From: Nocardioides plantarum
GTDB lineage: Bacteria > Actinomycetota > Actinomycetes > Propionibacteriales > Nocardioidaceae
DNA: 64,000 nt
Direction of reading: 5' to 3'
Assembly (NCBI RefSeq): GCF_006346395.1
Contig: NZ_VDMS01000002.1
Coordinates: 310,001-374,000, forward strand
Shown: piece after piece, positions 16,063 to 23,854 of the stretch
How positions within the stretch are numbered: position 1 is the stretch's first letter
How the letters are laid out: every line of letters starts with the position of its first letter
Translations under genes and position numbers: made by a program
Notes under the pieces: model-generated
What the model was told of the DNA's origin: nothing
Seen by the model: the letters and a program-made list of their open reading frames with translations, nothing else
The model's database searches: none

Positions 16063-16746
16063 TCAGACCTCGTCGGGCTCGTCGAGGCCGCGCTCGATGG
16101 CGTAGCGGGTCAGCTCGACGCGGTTGTGCATCTGCAGCTTGCGCAGGGTGTTCTGCACGTGGTTCTGCACGGTGCGGTGTGAGAGCACCAGGCGCTCGGC
16201 GATCTGCTTGTAGGACATCCCCTTGGCGACCATCTTGAGGATCTCGGTCTCGCGGTCGGTGAGCTCGGGGTTGCCGGTGATCGAGGGGTCACCGGCCGGC
16301 TGCGAGAGGCGCCGGAACTCGCCGAGCACCAGCCCCGCCAGGCCAGGGGTGAAGACCGAGTCACCGCGGGCCACGCGGCGTACGGCCTCGATGAGCTCGG
16401 CCTGCGAGGCCGACTTGACCAGGTAGCCCGTCGCGCCGGCCTTGACCGCCTGGAGGACGTCGTCCTGCTCGCCCGAGGCCGACAGGATCAGCACCCGCGC
16501 GCCGGGGTCGGTCTGCAGCACCGACGCGGTGACCTCGACGCCGTTGGGGCCGGGGATCTGCAGGTCGAGCACGACGACCTGGGGTCGAGCCGCCGGGAAG
16601 CGGGCCAGGGCCTGGTGGCCGTCGGCGGCCACCGCCACCACGTCGAACCCGGCCGCCTGCAGGTCGCGCTCGACGGCGTCGCGCCACATCGGGTGGTCGT
16701 CGACCACCATCACGCGGATCGGCTGGTCGCTCGCCTCGTCAGTCAC
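16063..16746 (-). CDS. NarL/LuxR-type response regulator (MacR-like)
   Basis: A 227-residue DNA-binding response regulator. Receiver domain 10-130 with VVDDHP and the phospho-acceptor Asp61 (VVLDLQIPG) and Lys of LVKSAS; LuxR-type helix-turn-helix at about 160-220 (LTDRETEILKMVAKGMSYKQIA). It is the last gene of a minus-strand cluster with a histidine kinase (17356-18498) and resembles MacR of the Streptomyces MacRS system, which affects morphology and secreted products. The GTG at 16746 has TAGGGT (minus strand, 16758-16753) six bases upstream, so it can also be transcribed separately as a leaderless message. Confidence 0.9.
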   Translation of the reverse strand: MTDEASDQPIRVMVVDDHPMWRDAVERDLQAAGFDVVAVAADGHQALARFPAARPQVVVLDLQIPGPNGVEVTASVLQTDPGARVLILSASGEQDDVLQAVKAGATGYLVKSASQAELIEAVRRVARGDSVFTPGLAGLVLGEFRRLSQPAGDPSITGNPELTDRETEILKMVAKGMSYKQIAERLVLSHRTVQNHVQNTLRKLQMHNRVELTRYAIERGLDEPDEV

Positions 16747-16809
16747 GCGCCGACCCTAACCGAGGCTCCGGACGGGTGCGGGCGGCCCGACGGTCCCGCC
16801 GAGCGGTCC

Positions 16810-17343
16810 TCACTCCCCACCCGACTCCCGCCGGTAGCGGCCCCGCCGGTGCAGCAGCGCGTCGTGGTCGTCACCCACCACGAGCCCCGGGACGACGAGC
16901 GGGCAGGTGAGCAGCAGCGACCACCCCACCTCGACCGTCGACTCCACCTCCACCGGGCCGTACGACGCCGCGCCGGCGAGCAGCGGACCGTGGGACGTGG
17001 CGGCGAAGGCGCCGAGGCGGAACGGTCCTCCCGGTGCGGGTGCGACACCCGCGAACGCGTCGGCCAGGTCGCGGTGGGGCCACGACAGCAGGTGGACGAC
17101 CGCGCGTCCGGTGCGCTCGACGACGTCGGCGAGGTCGGAGTCGGGGTCGACCAGGGCCAGGAGCCGAGGCGTCTCGCCGTGGGCGAGCAGCACCGACGAC
17201 ACCGTGAGACCCGCCCAGTCCTGGGGGTTGTCGCCCTCCCCCGCGGTCCAGAGCGTGACGGCACCGCCGAGGCGCGCGCGCAGGCGGCGTACGGGGTCGT
17301 CGTCGGTGGCGAAGGGGTGCCCGGAGTGGATGGTCATCGGCAC
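16810..17343 (-). CDS. Flavin reductase-like (FMN-binding split-barrel) protein
   Basis: A 177-residue protein with the flavin-reductase-like split-barrel pattern: GGAVTLWTAGEGDNPQDWAGLTVSSVLLAHGETPRLLALVDPDS near the N-terminus and FRLGAFAATSHGPLLAGAASYG in the middle. Family members bind FMN and reduce free flavin or act on small flavin-linked substrates. It sits between the histidine kinase (12 bases upstream) and the response regulator on the same strand, so it is probably co-transcribed with them. Whether it feeds a redox signal into the two-component pair is unknown. Start: GTG 17343 or ATG 17337. Confidence 0.75.
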   Translation of the reverse strand: MPMTIHSGHPFATDDDPVRRLRARLGGAVTLWTAGEGDNPQDWAGLTVSSVLLAHGETPRLLALVDPDSDLADVVERTGRAVVHLLSWPHRDLADAFAGVAPAPGGPFRLGAFAATSHGPLLAGAASYGPVEVESTVEVGWSLLLTCPLVVPGLVVGDDHDALLHRRGRYRRESGGE

Positions 17344-17355
17344 ATCATCGGCACG

Positions 17356-18498
17356 TCATCGGCGGGGCACCGAGAGCTCCCACTCGGTGCCGAACGACCC
17401 GGTGGTCAGCACGGCGGTGCCGCCGAGGTCGCGGACGCGGCCCTGGATGGACTCGGCCACGCCCAGCCGGCCCTGGGCGGCGGCCTCGGCGAGGCGGCCC
17501 TCGGGGATGCCGGGGCCGTCGTCGCGCACGGACACCTCGACGTGGTCGGCGAACGACTCGAGCAGCACCCACGCCGGTGCACCCTCGCCGACGTGGCGCT
17601 CGACGTTGTCGAGGCAGGCCCGGACGACGGCGACCACCTCGTGCGCGGTGGCGGCCGGGAGGTCGACCACGCCACCGGGGACGGCGACGTCGACGCCGGG
17701 GCGGTCGCGCAGCCGGGTGAGGGCGTCGGCGAGGTCGACCAGGCCGGTGTCGACCTCGTCGCGCAGGGCGTCCTGGGTGCGGATGAGGGTGCGCAGCCGC
17801 TTCTCCTGCTCGCCGGCGAGACGGCCGAGCTCTGCTCCGTCACCACCGAGCTCGGCACCGCGGCGCTGCACCAGCGCCAGCACCTGGAGCACCCCGTCGT
17901 GGACGACGCGCGCGAGCCGGACGCGCTCGGCGGCGGTCGACGCAGCCCGCTGGGCCTCGTCGCGCTCGGCGGCCATCTGCTGCAGCGAGCCGCACGCGAA
18001 GCCGACGATCGGACCGCCGATCATGAGCAGGAAGAAGTTGCTGTAGTTGGTCTGGGTCAGCTCGTCGCGCAGGAACAGGTCGGCGCCGCCGATGAGCACC
18101 CCGGCCACGAGCCCGCCCGGGGTGCGGAAGCGGATCGCCCACGCGAACAGCGCCGCCATCACCCAGAACCCGGGGACGGTGGCGTTGAACCAGGGTCCCT
18201 TGACCAGGGGCGTGAGCGCCAGCAGCGTCAGCGTCAGGGCGAGGTCGGCACCGAGGAGGGCCACCCCGCGGCGAGCGGCGTCGGCATAGGCCCAGGTGGC
18301 GAAGGCGGTCCAGGCCACCATGACCGCGAGCAGCACGTAGCCCGCGGTGGGGTGGTCGTAGTTGTCGACGCCCCGATAGAGGGCGAGCCCGACGGCGTTG
18401 ACCAGCACGACGACCCGCAGCACCGCGACGGCCCGGAACAGCCGGTCCTCGACGGCGACCGCCGCCCGGATCCCCACGGCGGTGCGGACCCCGCGCAC
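17356..18498 (-). CDS. Sensor histidine kinase (MacS-like, HisKA_3 type)
   Basis: A 380-residue membrane kinase. Five or six hydrophobic segments fill about residues 20-165. The dimerisation/phosphorylation motif ARVVHDGVLQVL places the phospho-His at about 200, and the ATPase domain follows (ACLDNVERH, DDGPGIP, then GLAEAAAQGRLGVAESI and a terminal GTEWELSVP). There is no large extracellular domain, so it likely senses membrane state or a small ligand. Partner: the response regulator at 16063-16746, one gene away. It starts 12 bases after the acyltransferase stop, which implies one operon. The GTG start is the furthest plausible one. Confidence 0.88.
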   Translation of the reverse strand: MRGVRTAVGIRAAVAVEDRLFRAVAVLRVVVLVNAVGLALYRGVDNYDHPTAGYVLLAVMVAWTAFATWAYADAARRGVALLGADLALTLTLLALTPLVKGPWFNATVPGFWVMAALFAWAIRFRTPGGLVAGVLIGGADLFLRDELTQTNYSNFFLLMIGGPIVGFACGSLQQMAAERDEAQRAASTAAERVRLARVVHDGVLQVLALVQRRGAELGGDGAELGRLAGEQEKRLRTLIRTQDALRDEVDTGLVDLADALTRLRDRPGVDVAVPGGVVDLPAATAHEVVAVVRACLDNVERHVGEGAPAWVLLESFADHVEVSVRDDGPGIPEGRLAEAAAQGRLGVAESIQGRVRDLGGTAVLTTGSFGTEWELSVPRR

Positions 18499-18509
18499 AC
18501 CGTCGCGGC

Positions 18510-19250
18510 TCAGGACGCCTTCTTCTGCTCGCTCGCCGTCTCGGCCTTCGCCTTGGCCTCAGCCTCGGCCTTCTTGGAGTCGTCCTTCTTGGCCTGGGAG
18601 GCGTACTTGTCGACGTACTCCTGGCCCGAGAGCCGCATGATCTCGTACATGATCTCGTCGGTGATCGAGCGCAGGATGTAGCGGTCGTTCTCCATCCCCT
18701 CGTAGCGCGAGAAGTCGAGCGGCTTGCCGAAGCGGACGATCGGACGGGTGAAGGAGCCGAACGTCTTGCCGGGCGGGGCCACGACGTCGGTGCCGATGAC
18801 CGCGCACGGCACCACCGGTACGCCGGTCTCGAGGGCCAGGCGGGCCACCCCGGTCTTGCCGCGGTAGAGACGGCCGTCGTGGGAGCGGGTGCCCTCGGGG
18901 TAGATGCCGAACAGGTGGCCCTCGCCGAGGACCTTCTTGGCCGACAGCAGCGCGCCGGAGGCCGCGTCGGCGCCCGAGCGGTCGATGGGCACCTGGCCGG
19001 CGCCGGAGAAGAACTGCTTCTGCAGCCAGCCCTTGAGGCCCGGGGTCGTGAAGTACTCGGCCTTGGCCACGAAGGTGACCCGCCGCGGCAGGGTCAACGG
19101 CATGAACAGCCAGTCGGCGTAGGAGAGGTGGTTGCAGGCGAGGATCGCCGGACCCTCCTCGGGGACGTGGTCGACGCCGTCGGTCTGGGGGCGGAAGACG
19201 AGCTTGAGCACCGGACCGAGCGCGATCAGCTTGAGGAACCAGTAGAACAA
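18510..19250 (-). CDS. plsC: 1-acyl-sn-glycerol-3-phosphate acyltransferase
   Basis: A 246-residue peripheral membrane enzyme that acylates lysophosphatidic acid in phospholipid synthesis. Motif I is NHLSYAD (HxxxxD catalytic pair), motif III YPEGTRS, with the downstream VPVVPCAVIGT also typical. The first 15 residues are hydrophobic (LFYWFLKLIALGPVLKLVF). I choose a TTG start at 19250 because it is preceded at five bases by GAAGGGG; no ATG or GTG is available close to the family N-terminus. The C-terminal 40 residues are a Lys/Glu/Ala-rich charged tail. It heads the cluster that includes the MacRS-like genes. Confidence 0.88.
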   Translation of the reverse strand: MFYWFLKLIALGPVLKLVFRPQTDGVDHVPEEGPAILACNHLSYADWLFMPLTLPRRVTFVAKAEYFTTPGLKGWLQKQFFSGAGQVPIDRSGADAASGALLSAKKVLGEGHLFGIYPEGTRSHDGRLYRGKTGVARLALETGVPVVPCAVIGTDVVAPPGKTFGSFTRPIVRFGKPLDFSRYEGMENDRYILRSITDEIMYEIMRLSGQEYVDKYASQAKKDDSKKAEAEAKAKAETASEQKKAS

Positions 19251-19291
19251 CGCAACCCCTTCGCCCGACAGAACATCCGCAGCGTAGTACC

Positions 19292-20020
19292 TCAGGGCGC
19301 CGGTGCCACCGCGCCGGACACGAACGTGCGCTCCTCGCGGTAGCCCAGCCGGCGGTAGACCCCGATCGCGGTGGCGTTGTCGGTGTAGACCCCGAGCGTG
19401 GCGAGCCCGGGGCCGCGGGCCAGCGCCCGGGCCGTGAGGGCAGCGGTGACCGCCGTGCCGAGTCCGCGGCGGGCGTGCGAGCCGGCGGTCACGATGCCGC
19501 CGAGGTGGCCGGCGCCGCTGGAGCGACGGGTGAGGGCACCGGCCGAGACGAGCCGGTGCCCGTCGTGGGTCCCGAGCCAGCACTCCGCCCCGGCGGTGGC
19601 CGGCCGGGTGAGCGAGTGGGGGGCCGCGTCGTCGAGGAGGGCGTCGACCTCGGAGAGGTCGGACAGCTCGCGCACCCGGCCGGTCGGCACGGGGTCCGTC
19701 AGGGCGGTCGTCGTCATCCAGAGCCAGGCCCGGGGGTCCTCCAGCGGCCACCGCGCGGGTACGTCGTCGGCGACCGACGCGTCCACGATCACCCGTCCGG
19801 GCCGCGCCGCCGCCGCGCCCACCACCCCGAGGAGCGGGGACAGGTCGTCGCGCGGGCCCAGGCCGACCACCACCGGCGCCCCGTCACCGCGACCCGTCTG
19901 CTCCACCACGACCGCGCGGCCCCGGGTCCAGGCGCGGCGCACGCGGCGGTGGTCGAGGAAGTGCCGGAGGACGGGATCGTCGGAGGCGGTCAGCAGCTGC
20001 TCGACGTCCATCTCGGCCAC
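19292..20020 (-). CDS. GNAT-family N-acetyltransferase
   Basis: A 242-residue acetyltransferase with its GNAT core in the C-terminal half: LGGIVTAGSHARRGLGTAVTAALTARAL (acetyl-CoA-binding loop) and LGVYTDNATAIGVYRRLGYREERTF, the FR47-like ending. The first 120 residues form a less conserved N-terminal domain. The substrate is not predictable. The GTG at 20020 has CAGGAT six bases upstream on the minus strand and may be leaderless; ATG 20011 is the alternative. The gene is divergent from the esterase with about 40 bases between the starts. Confidence 0.85.
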   Translation of the reverse strand: MAEMDVEQLLTASDDPVLRHFLDHRRVRRAWTRGRAVVVEQTGRGDGAPVVVGLGPRDDLSPLLGVVGAAAARPGRVIVDASVADDVPARWPLEDPRAWLWMTTTALTDPVPTGRVRELSDLSEVDALLDDAAPHSLTRPATAGAECWLGTHDGHRLVSAGALTRRSSGAGHLGGIVTAGSHARRGLGTAVTAALTARALARGPGLATLGVYTDNATAIGVYRRLGYREERTFVSGAVAPAP

Positions 20021-20061
20021 GCGTCCATCCTGCCCGACCGCCGTACGCCATGATCGGCACC

Positions 20062-20829
20062 ATGGCGACCCAGCACTCCCACGACCCCCTGTACGTCGCG
20101 GCGCGGCCCGAGCTCACGGGCGGGCGCCGCATCGGGGTGCTGCTCAGCCACGGCTTCACCGGCTCCCCCGTCTCGATCCGCCCGTGGGGCGAGGCGCTCG
20201 GCGCGCGCGGCTACGGCGTCGCCGTACCCCGCCTGCCCGGCCACGGCACCACCTGGCAGGACCTCAACACCCGCCGCTTCGAGGACTGGTACGGCGAGGT
20301 CGCACGGGCCTTCGACCAGCTCTGCCTCGACCACGACGCCGTCGTGGTCGGCGGGCTCTCGATGGGCGGCTCCCTGGCACTCAAGCTGGCCGAGGACCAC
20401 CCCGACCGCGTCGCCGGGCTGGTGCTGGTCAACCCCGCGCTGGCCACCAAGCGTCTCGACGTCAAGCTGCTGCCGGTGCTCAAGCACCTGGTGGGGTCCT
20501 TCCCCGGCATCACCGACGACATCAAGAAGCCCGGCGTCGAGGAGGGCGGCTACGCCCGGACCCCGCTGAAGGCCATCCACTCCTTCATGCAGGCCTGGCC
20601 CACGCTGATCGCCGACCTGCCCCGGGTGACCTCCCCGGTGCTCTACTTCCGCTCCAGCGAGGACCACGTCGTCGACGACACCACGATGCCGATCCTGCTC
20701 GGCGGGATCTCCTCGGACGACGTCACCCGGGTCGCCCTCCACGAGAGCTTCCACGTCGCCACGCTCGACCACGACGCGCCCACGATCTTCGAGCAGACGG
20801 CCGACTTCGTCGCGCGTGTGACCCGCTGA
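20062..20829 (+). CDS. Alpha/beta hydrolase (carboxylesterase / monoacylglycerol lipase type)
   Basis: A 255-residue serine hydrolase. The oxyanion-hole region is LLSHGFTGSP, the nucleophile elbow GLSMGGSL, the acidic residue lies in SSEDHVVD and the catalytic His in ESFHVATLDHD, which together resemble the Est30/YvaK carboxylesterases acting on short acyl esters or monoglycerides. It is cytosolic, with no signal peptide. I use ATG 20062 because CATGAT (20049-20054) lies seven bases before it, in the leaderless arrangement common in this window; ATG 20050 is four codons upstream and would overlap that box. Confidence 0.87.
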   Translation: MATQHSHDPLYVAARPELTGGRRIGVLLSHGFTGSPVSIRPWGEALGARGYGVAVPRLPGHGTTWQDLNTRRFEDWYGEVARAFDQLCLDHDAVVVGGLSMGGSLALKLAEDHPDRVAGLVLVNPALATKRLDVKLLPVLKHLVGSFPGITDDIKKPGVEEGGYARTPLKAIHSFMQAWPTLIADLPRVTSPVLYFRSSEDHVVDDTTMPILLGGISSDDVTRVALHESFHVATLDHDAPTIFEQTADFVARVTR

Positions 20830-20844
20830 ATCTCGAGACGGGTC

Positions 20845-20930
20845 GCGCAGGCCACCGCTGCGCGCTGGCCTGCGCCGAGCCCTCCTCGATCTCCCGGCCT
20901 CCCGTGGCCCGCGCGAGCGCGGCCCACGGG
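20845..20930. terminator. Two strong hairpins after the esterase gene
   Basis: Hairpin 1: GCGCAGGCCA (20845-20854) pairs with TGGCCTGCGC (20866-20875). Hairpin 2: CCCGTGG (20901-20907) pairs with CCACGGG (20924-20930), with CCGCG/CGCGG inside. They fill the gap between the esterase stop and the next promoter and probably end transcription. The surrounding text contains TCTCGAGAC and CCGAGCC words found in other gaps of the window. Confidence 0.5.
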
Positions 20931-20950
20931 CCGTGAACTAGCCTGGCGAG

Positions 20951-21364
20951 GTGGCCAAGGAGGACGACGACGCCTGGCGGGCGATCGTCGACAACTACGG
21001 CGACCGGCCCGAGATCGATGAGCCGGCCGCGGCCCTGCCCGAAACCGACTCGTCCGAGTTCGTCGTGGACCCGCAGGTCGAGGACGACCGCACCTGGGAC
21101 GAGCCCGACACCGACTGGGACACCGACCGGTTCGTCCCTCCTCCCCCGCCCCCGCTGCCCAGCACGACGCTCGACCGCCAGGCCGCCTGGGCCGGCGTGC
21201 TCGGGTCGCCGGTGGTCCTGCTGGCCTGCCTGCTCCTGCGCATCGACGTGCCCGAGCTGCTGGCCTACGCGCTGGTCGGGGCGTTCGTGGGCGGGTTCGT
21301 CTACCTCGTGGTCAAAATGACCCGCGAGCCCCGCGACCCGGACGACGACGGCGCGGTCCTCTGA
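20951..21364 (+). CDS. Small membrane protein with acidic N-terminus
   Basis: A 137-residue protein of unknown function. Residues 1-60 are strongly acidic (many Asp/Glu, TWDEPDTDWDTDRF), followed by a PPPPPPLP run, then two hydrophobic helices (VLGSPVVLLACLLLRI and LLAYALVGAFVGGFVYLVV) and a short acidic tail. Similar small tail-anchored-like proteins are frequent next to glucokinase genes in actinobacteria. The GTG start follows TAGCCT (20939-20944) by six bases, hence a leaderless message. The 3' end overlaps the convergent ROK gene by 53 bases. Confidence 0.75.
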   Translation: MAKEDDDAWRAIVDNYGDRPEIDEPAAALPETDSSEFVVDPQVEDDRTWDEPDTDWDTDRFVPPPPPPLPSTTLDRQAAWAGVLGSPVVLLACLLLRIDVPELLAYALVGAFVGGFVYLVVKMTREPRDPDDDGAVL

Positions 21365-22397
21365 CGCCGGCCCGGTAGTCGCCGCGCTCGGCGGCGACCG
21401 CCCGGGCGGGTACGACGGAGCGCCCGGTCATGGCCGCGCGCGCCGATCCCGACCAGCGGGCCGCGCGCGCGAGCAGCGCGGCGCCGACGATGCCGGCCTC
21501 GGGCCCCAGCCGGGCCGCCACCACCCGCGGCGGGGTGCGGTGGGCCGAGCCCACCACGGTGCGCTCCAGGGCGGTGCGGGCCGGGTCGAGCAGGCGCTCG
21601 CCGGCCGCGGAGACGCCGCCGCCGACCACCACGAGCTCGGGGTCGAGCGCCGAGGTCAGCGCCCCGAGGCCGATGCCGAGCCAGGTGCCGACGGCCGCGA
21701 AGGACTGTCGCGCGACCAGGTCACCGGACTCGGCGGCGGCGGTCACCATCGGGCCGGTGAGCCGGTCGGGGCGGCCGTCGCACATCTCGGCCAGCACCGT
21801 GGGCTCGACCAGCACCCGCGCGCGGGCCAGGCGCACCAGTGCGTTGCCGGAGCAGTACTGCTCCCAGCAGCCGGTCATCCCGCACTCGCAGGCCCGACCG
21901 TCGGGGACCAGCCGCATGTGGCCGAACTCCCCCGCCATGCCCTGCGCCCCGCGCACCACCTCGCCGCCGAGCAGGTAGGCCCCGCCGATGCCGGTGCCGA
22001 GGGTGATGACCAGGGCCGAGGAAGCGCCCCTCGCAGCGCCGTACGCCGACTCCGCGACCGCGGCGCAGTTGGCGTCGTTGTCGAGCGCCACGGGGGCGCC
22101 CCAGCGACGGCTCAGCCGGTCGCGGACCGGGTCGCCGACCCAGGGCAGGTGGGGCGCGAACATGACCCGCTCACCGGTGGCGTCGACGAACCCGGCGGCG
22201 GCCAGGCCGACGCCGGCGATGCGGCGCCCGCCGGCGACGTCGAGCACCGCAGCAGTGAGCGCGTCCTCGACCGACTCGACGCTGACCCGGCGCCCGGGCG
22301 TCGTACGACGGGCGGTGCGCAGCACGGTGCCGGCGCGGGTGACCTCGCCGGCCAGGACCTTGGTCCCGCCGACGTCGACCCCGACGTAGAGCACCAT
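21312..22397 (-). CDS. ROK-family sugar kinase (glucokinase-like) with basic C-terminal tail
   Basis: A 361-residue ROK kinase without a DNA-binding domain: ATP loop VGVDVGGTKVLAGEV at the N-terminus, catalytic segment LDNDANCAAVAE, phosphate loop LGTGIGGAY, and zinc motif CECGMTGCWEQY. It should phosphorylate glucose or a related sugar. It follows glk (18 bases) in the same operon and looks like its diverged paralogue. The last 45 residues (from about 316) are Arg-rich, unlike the family end, and run 53 bases into the convergent membrane-protein gene, so the tail may be a read-through extension. Confidence 0.85.
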   Translation of the reverse strand: MVLYVGVDVGGTKVLAGEVTRAGTVLRTARRTTPGRRVSVESVEDALTAAVLDVAGGRRIAGVGLAAAGFVDATGERVMFAPHLPWVGDPVRDRLSRRWGAPVALDNDANCAAVAESAYGAARGASSALVITLGTGIGGAYLLGGEVVRGAQGMAGEFGHMRLVPDGRACECGMTGCWEQYCSGNALVRLARARVLVEPTVLAEMCDGRPDRLTGPMVTAAAESGDLVARQSFAAVGTWLGIGLGALTSALDPELVVVGGGVSAAGERLLDPARTALERTVVGSAHRTPPRVVAARLGPEAGIVGAALLARAARWSGSARAAMTGRSVVPARAVAAERGDYRAGVRGPRRRRPGRGARGSF

Positions 22398-22415
22398 GTC
22401 AGGAACCGACCGGGC

Positions 22416-23387
22416 TCAGTGACGCGCGAGGTCGGCGGCACCGATGACGCCGGCGCGGTTGCCGAGCGAGGCGGTGCGGATGTCGGGCACGGGCCGGTGG
22501 CCGCGGCCGGTCAGCTGTCCGAGGAAGGCCTCGCGCACCGGGTCGAGGAGCAGGTCGCCGGCCTCGCTGACCCCGCCGCCGATCACGACCGACCCGGGGT
22601 CGAGGACCGCGGCCAGGGATGCGATGGCCTCGCCGAGCCAGCGCGCCAGCTCGGCGACCTGGGCCATCGCGAACGGGTCGCCGTCGGCGGCGGCGGCCGT
22701 GATCATCGGGCCGTCGATCGCCGCCGGGTCCCCGCCGGCCCGCTCGAGCAGCGCCGCGGCCTCGGGGGTCAGGGCCTGGGCGCGGGTCTCCTTGACCAGC
22801 GCCGAGCCACTGGCGTACTGCTCGAGGCACCCGAGGTTGCCGCACCCGCACTGCCGCCCGCCCGGCACGACCCGCAGGTGGCCGATCTCGGCGGCCGCGC
22901 CGAAGCCGCCGCGGAACAGCGAGCCGTTGTGGACGATGCCGCCACCCACGCCGGTGCCGACGGTGACCATGAGCATGTCGTCGACGTCGGCGGCCGCCCC
23001 GAAGGCGAACTCGCCCCACGCCGCGGCGTTGGCGTCGTTCTCCACGACGACCGGGAGCTGCACGCGGGCCTGGATCTCGTGGCGGAGGTCCTCGTCGCGC
23101 CAGGCGATGTTGGGGGCGAACATGACCACGGCCCGACCGGCGTCGACGTAGCCGGCGGCCCCGATGCCGACCGCCGTCAGCTCGTGCCGGGCGGCCAGCT
23201 CGAGCACGAGCCGGGCGATGGCGTCCTCCACGGCGTCGGCGTCGGCCGCGGGCGAGACCACCCGGTGCTCGGCGACCACGGTGCCCTCGACGTCGACCAC
23301 CGCCCCTGCGATCTTGGTGCCGCCGACGTCGATGCCGCACGTCAGGCCACGCAGGTCGGCACCGCCGACAGAACCTCTGTCACTCAT
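22416..23387 (-). CDS. glk: ROK-family glucokinase
   Basis: A 323-residue kinase converting glucose to glucose 6-phosphate. It has CGIDVGGTKIAGAVVD (about 17-32), ENDANAAAWGEFAFG (catalytic Asp), TVGTGVGGGIV, EIGHLRVVPGG and the zinc cluster CGCGNLGCLEQYASG. The length and motifs fit the actinobacterial glucokinase that also takes part in carbon catabolite control in Streptomyces. Its start overlaps the preceding DUF5304-like gene by eight bases, so translation is coupled. Gene order DUF5304-like, glk, second ROK kinase matches the Streptomyces glkA neighbourhood. Confidence 0.92.
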   Translation of the reverse strand: MSDRGSVGGADLRGLTCGIDVGGTKIAGAVVDVEGTVVAEHRVVSPAADADAVEDAIARLVLELAARHELTAVGIGAAGYVDAGRAVVMFAPNIAWRDEDLRHEIQARVQLPVVVENDANAAAWGEFAFGAAADVDDMLMVTVGTGVGGGIVHNGSLFRGGFGAAAEIGHLRVVPGGRQCGCGNLGCLEQYASGSALVKETRAQALTPEAAALLERAGGDPAAIDGPMITAAAADGDPFAMAQVAELARWLGEAIASLAAVLDPGSVVIGGGVSEAGDLLLDPVREAFLGQLTGRGHRPVPDIRTASLGNRAGVIGAADLARH

Positions 23388-23853
23388 CGTCGTCTCCGTC
23401 GAGGTCGATCCGCTCGAGACCGGTGCTGTCGCCCGGTCCGCGCGTGCCCGGTGGGGGCTGGGTCGCCAGGGCCGCGGCTACGGCCTGGAAGAAGGACGAG
23501 GCGGCGCCGGCGAGGTGCGCCTTGACCTCGGGGCTGGTCCCGCGGATGGCGTGGACCGTGCGGCAGACGGGGCAGTAGGTGCACTCGGCCGCCCCGGTGG
23601 CGAGGTGGTCGTTGACCTCGCTGAGCCGCTCGGCGGCCAGGCCGCCCAGCCCGCCCAGGGCCGCGCCGAGGGTCGCACCGAGGCCGGCGCCGGGCTCGCC
23701 GGCGTTGCCGGTGTCGCCGGCGTCGGTGGCCCAGCCGGACAGTGCCCCCAGCAGCTTGGCCGCCTCCTCGCCGACGCTGCCGACCTCGGGTCGGTCGGGG
23801 TCGGGCTCGTGGGACTCGGCCTCGTGAGGATCGGGCTCGTGGGGGTCGGTCAC
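23380..23853 (-). CDS. DUF5304-like protein with CxxC motif
   Basis: A 157-residue protein of unknown function, conserved in sequence type beside glucokinase in actinobacteria. The first 25 residues are an acidic His/Glu/Pro repeat (DPHEPDPHEAESHEPDPD), then an amphipathic helical part, a CTYCPVCRTVHAIRG segment (near 92-106) that could bind zinc or form a disulfide, and an acidic tail. It lies one base after the ArsA-like gene stop and overlaps glk by eight bases, so the four genes form a tight operon. No membrane helix is seen. Confidence 0.75.
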   Translation of the reverse strand: MTDPHEPDPHEAESHEPDPDRPEVGSVGEEAAKLLGALSGWATDAGDTGNAGEPGAGLGATLGAALGGLGGLAAERLSEVNDHLATGAAECTYCPVCRTVHAIRGTSPEVKAHLAGAASSFFQAVAAALATQPPPGTRGPGDSTGLERIDLDGDDDE

Positions 23854-23854
23854 G

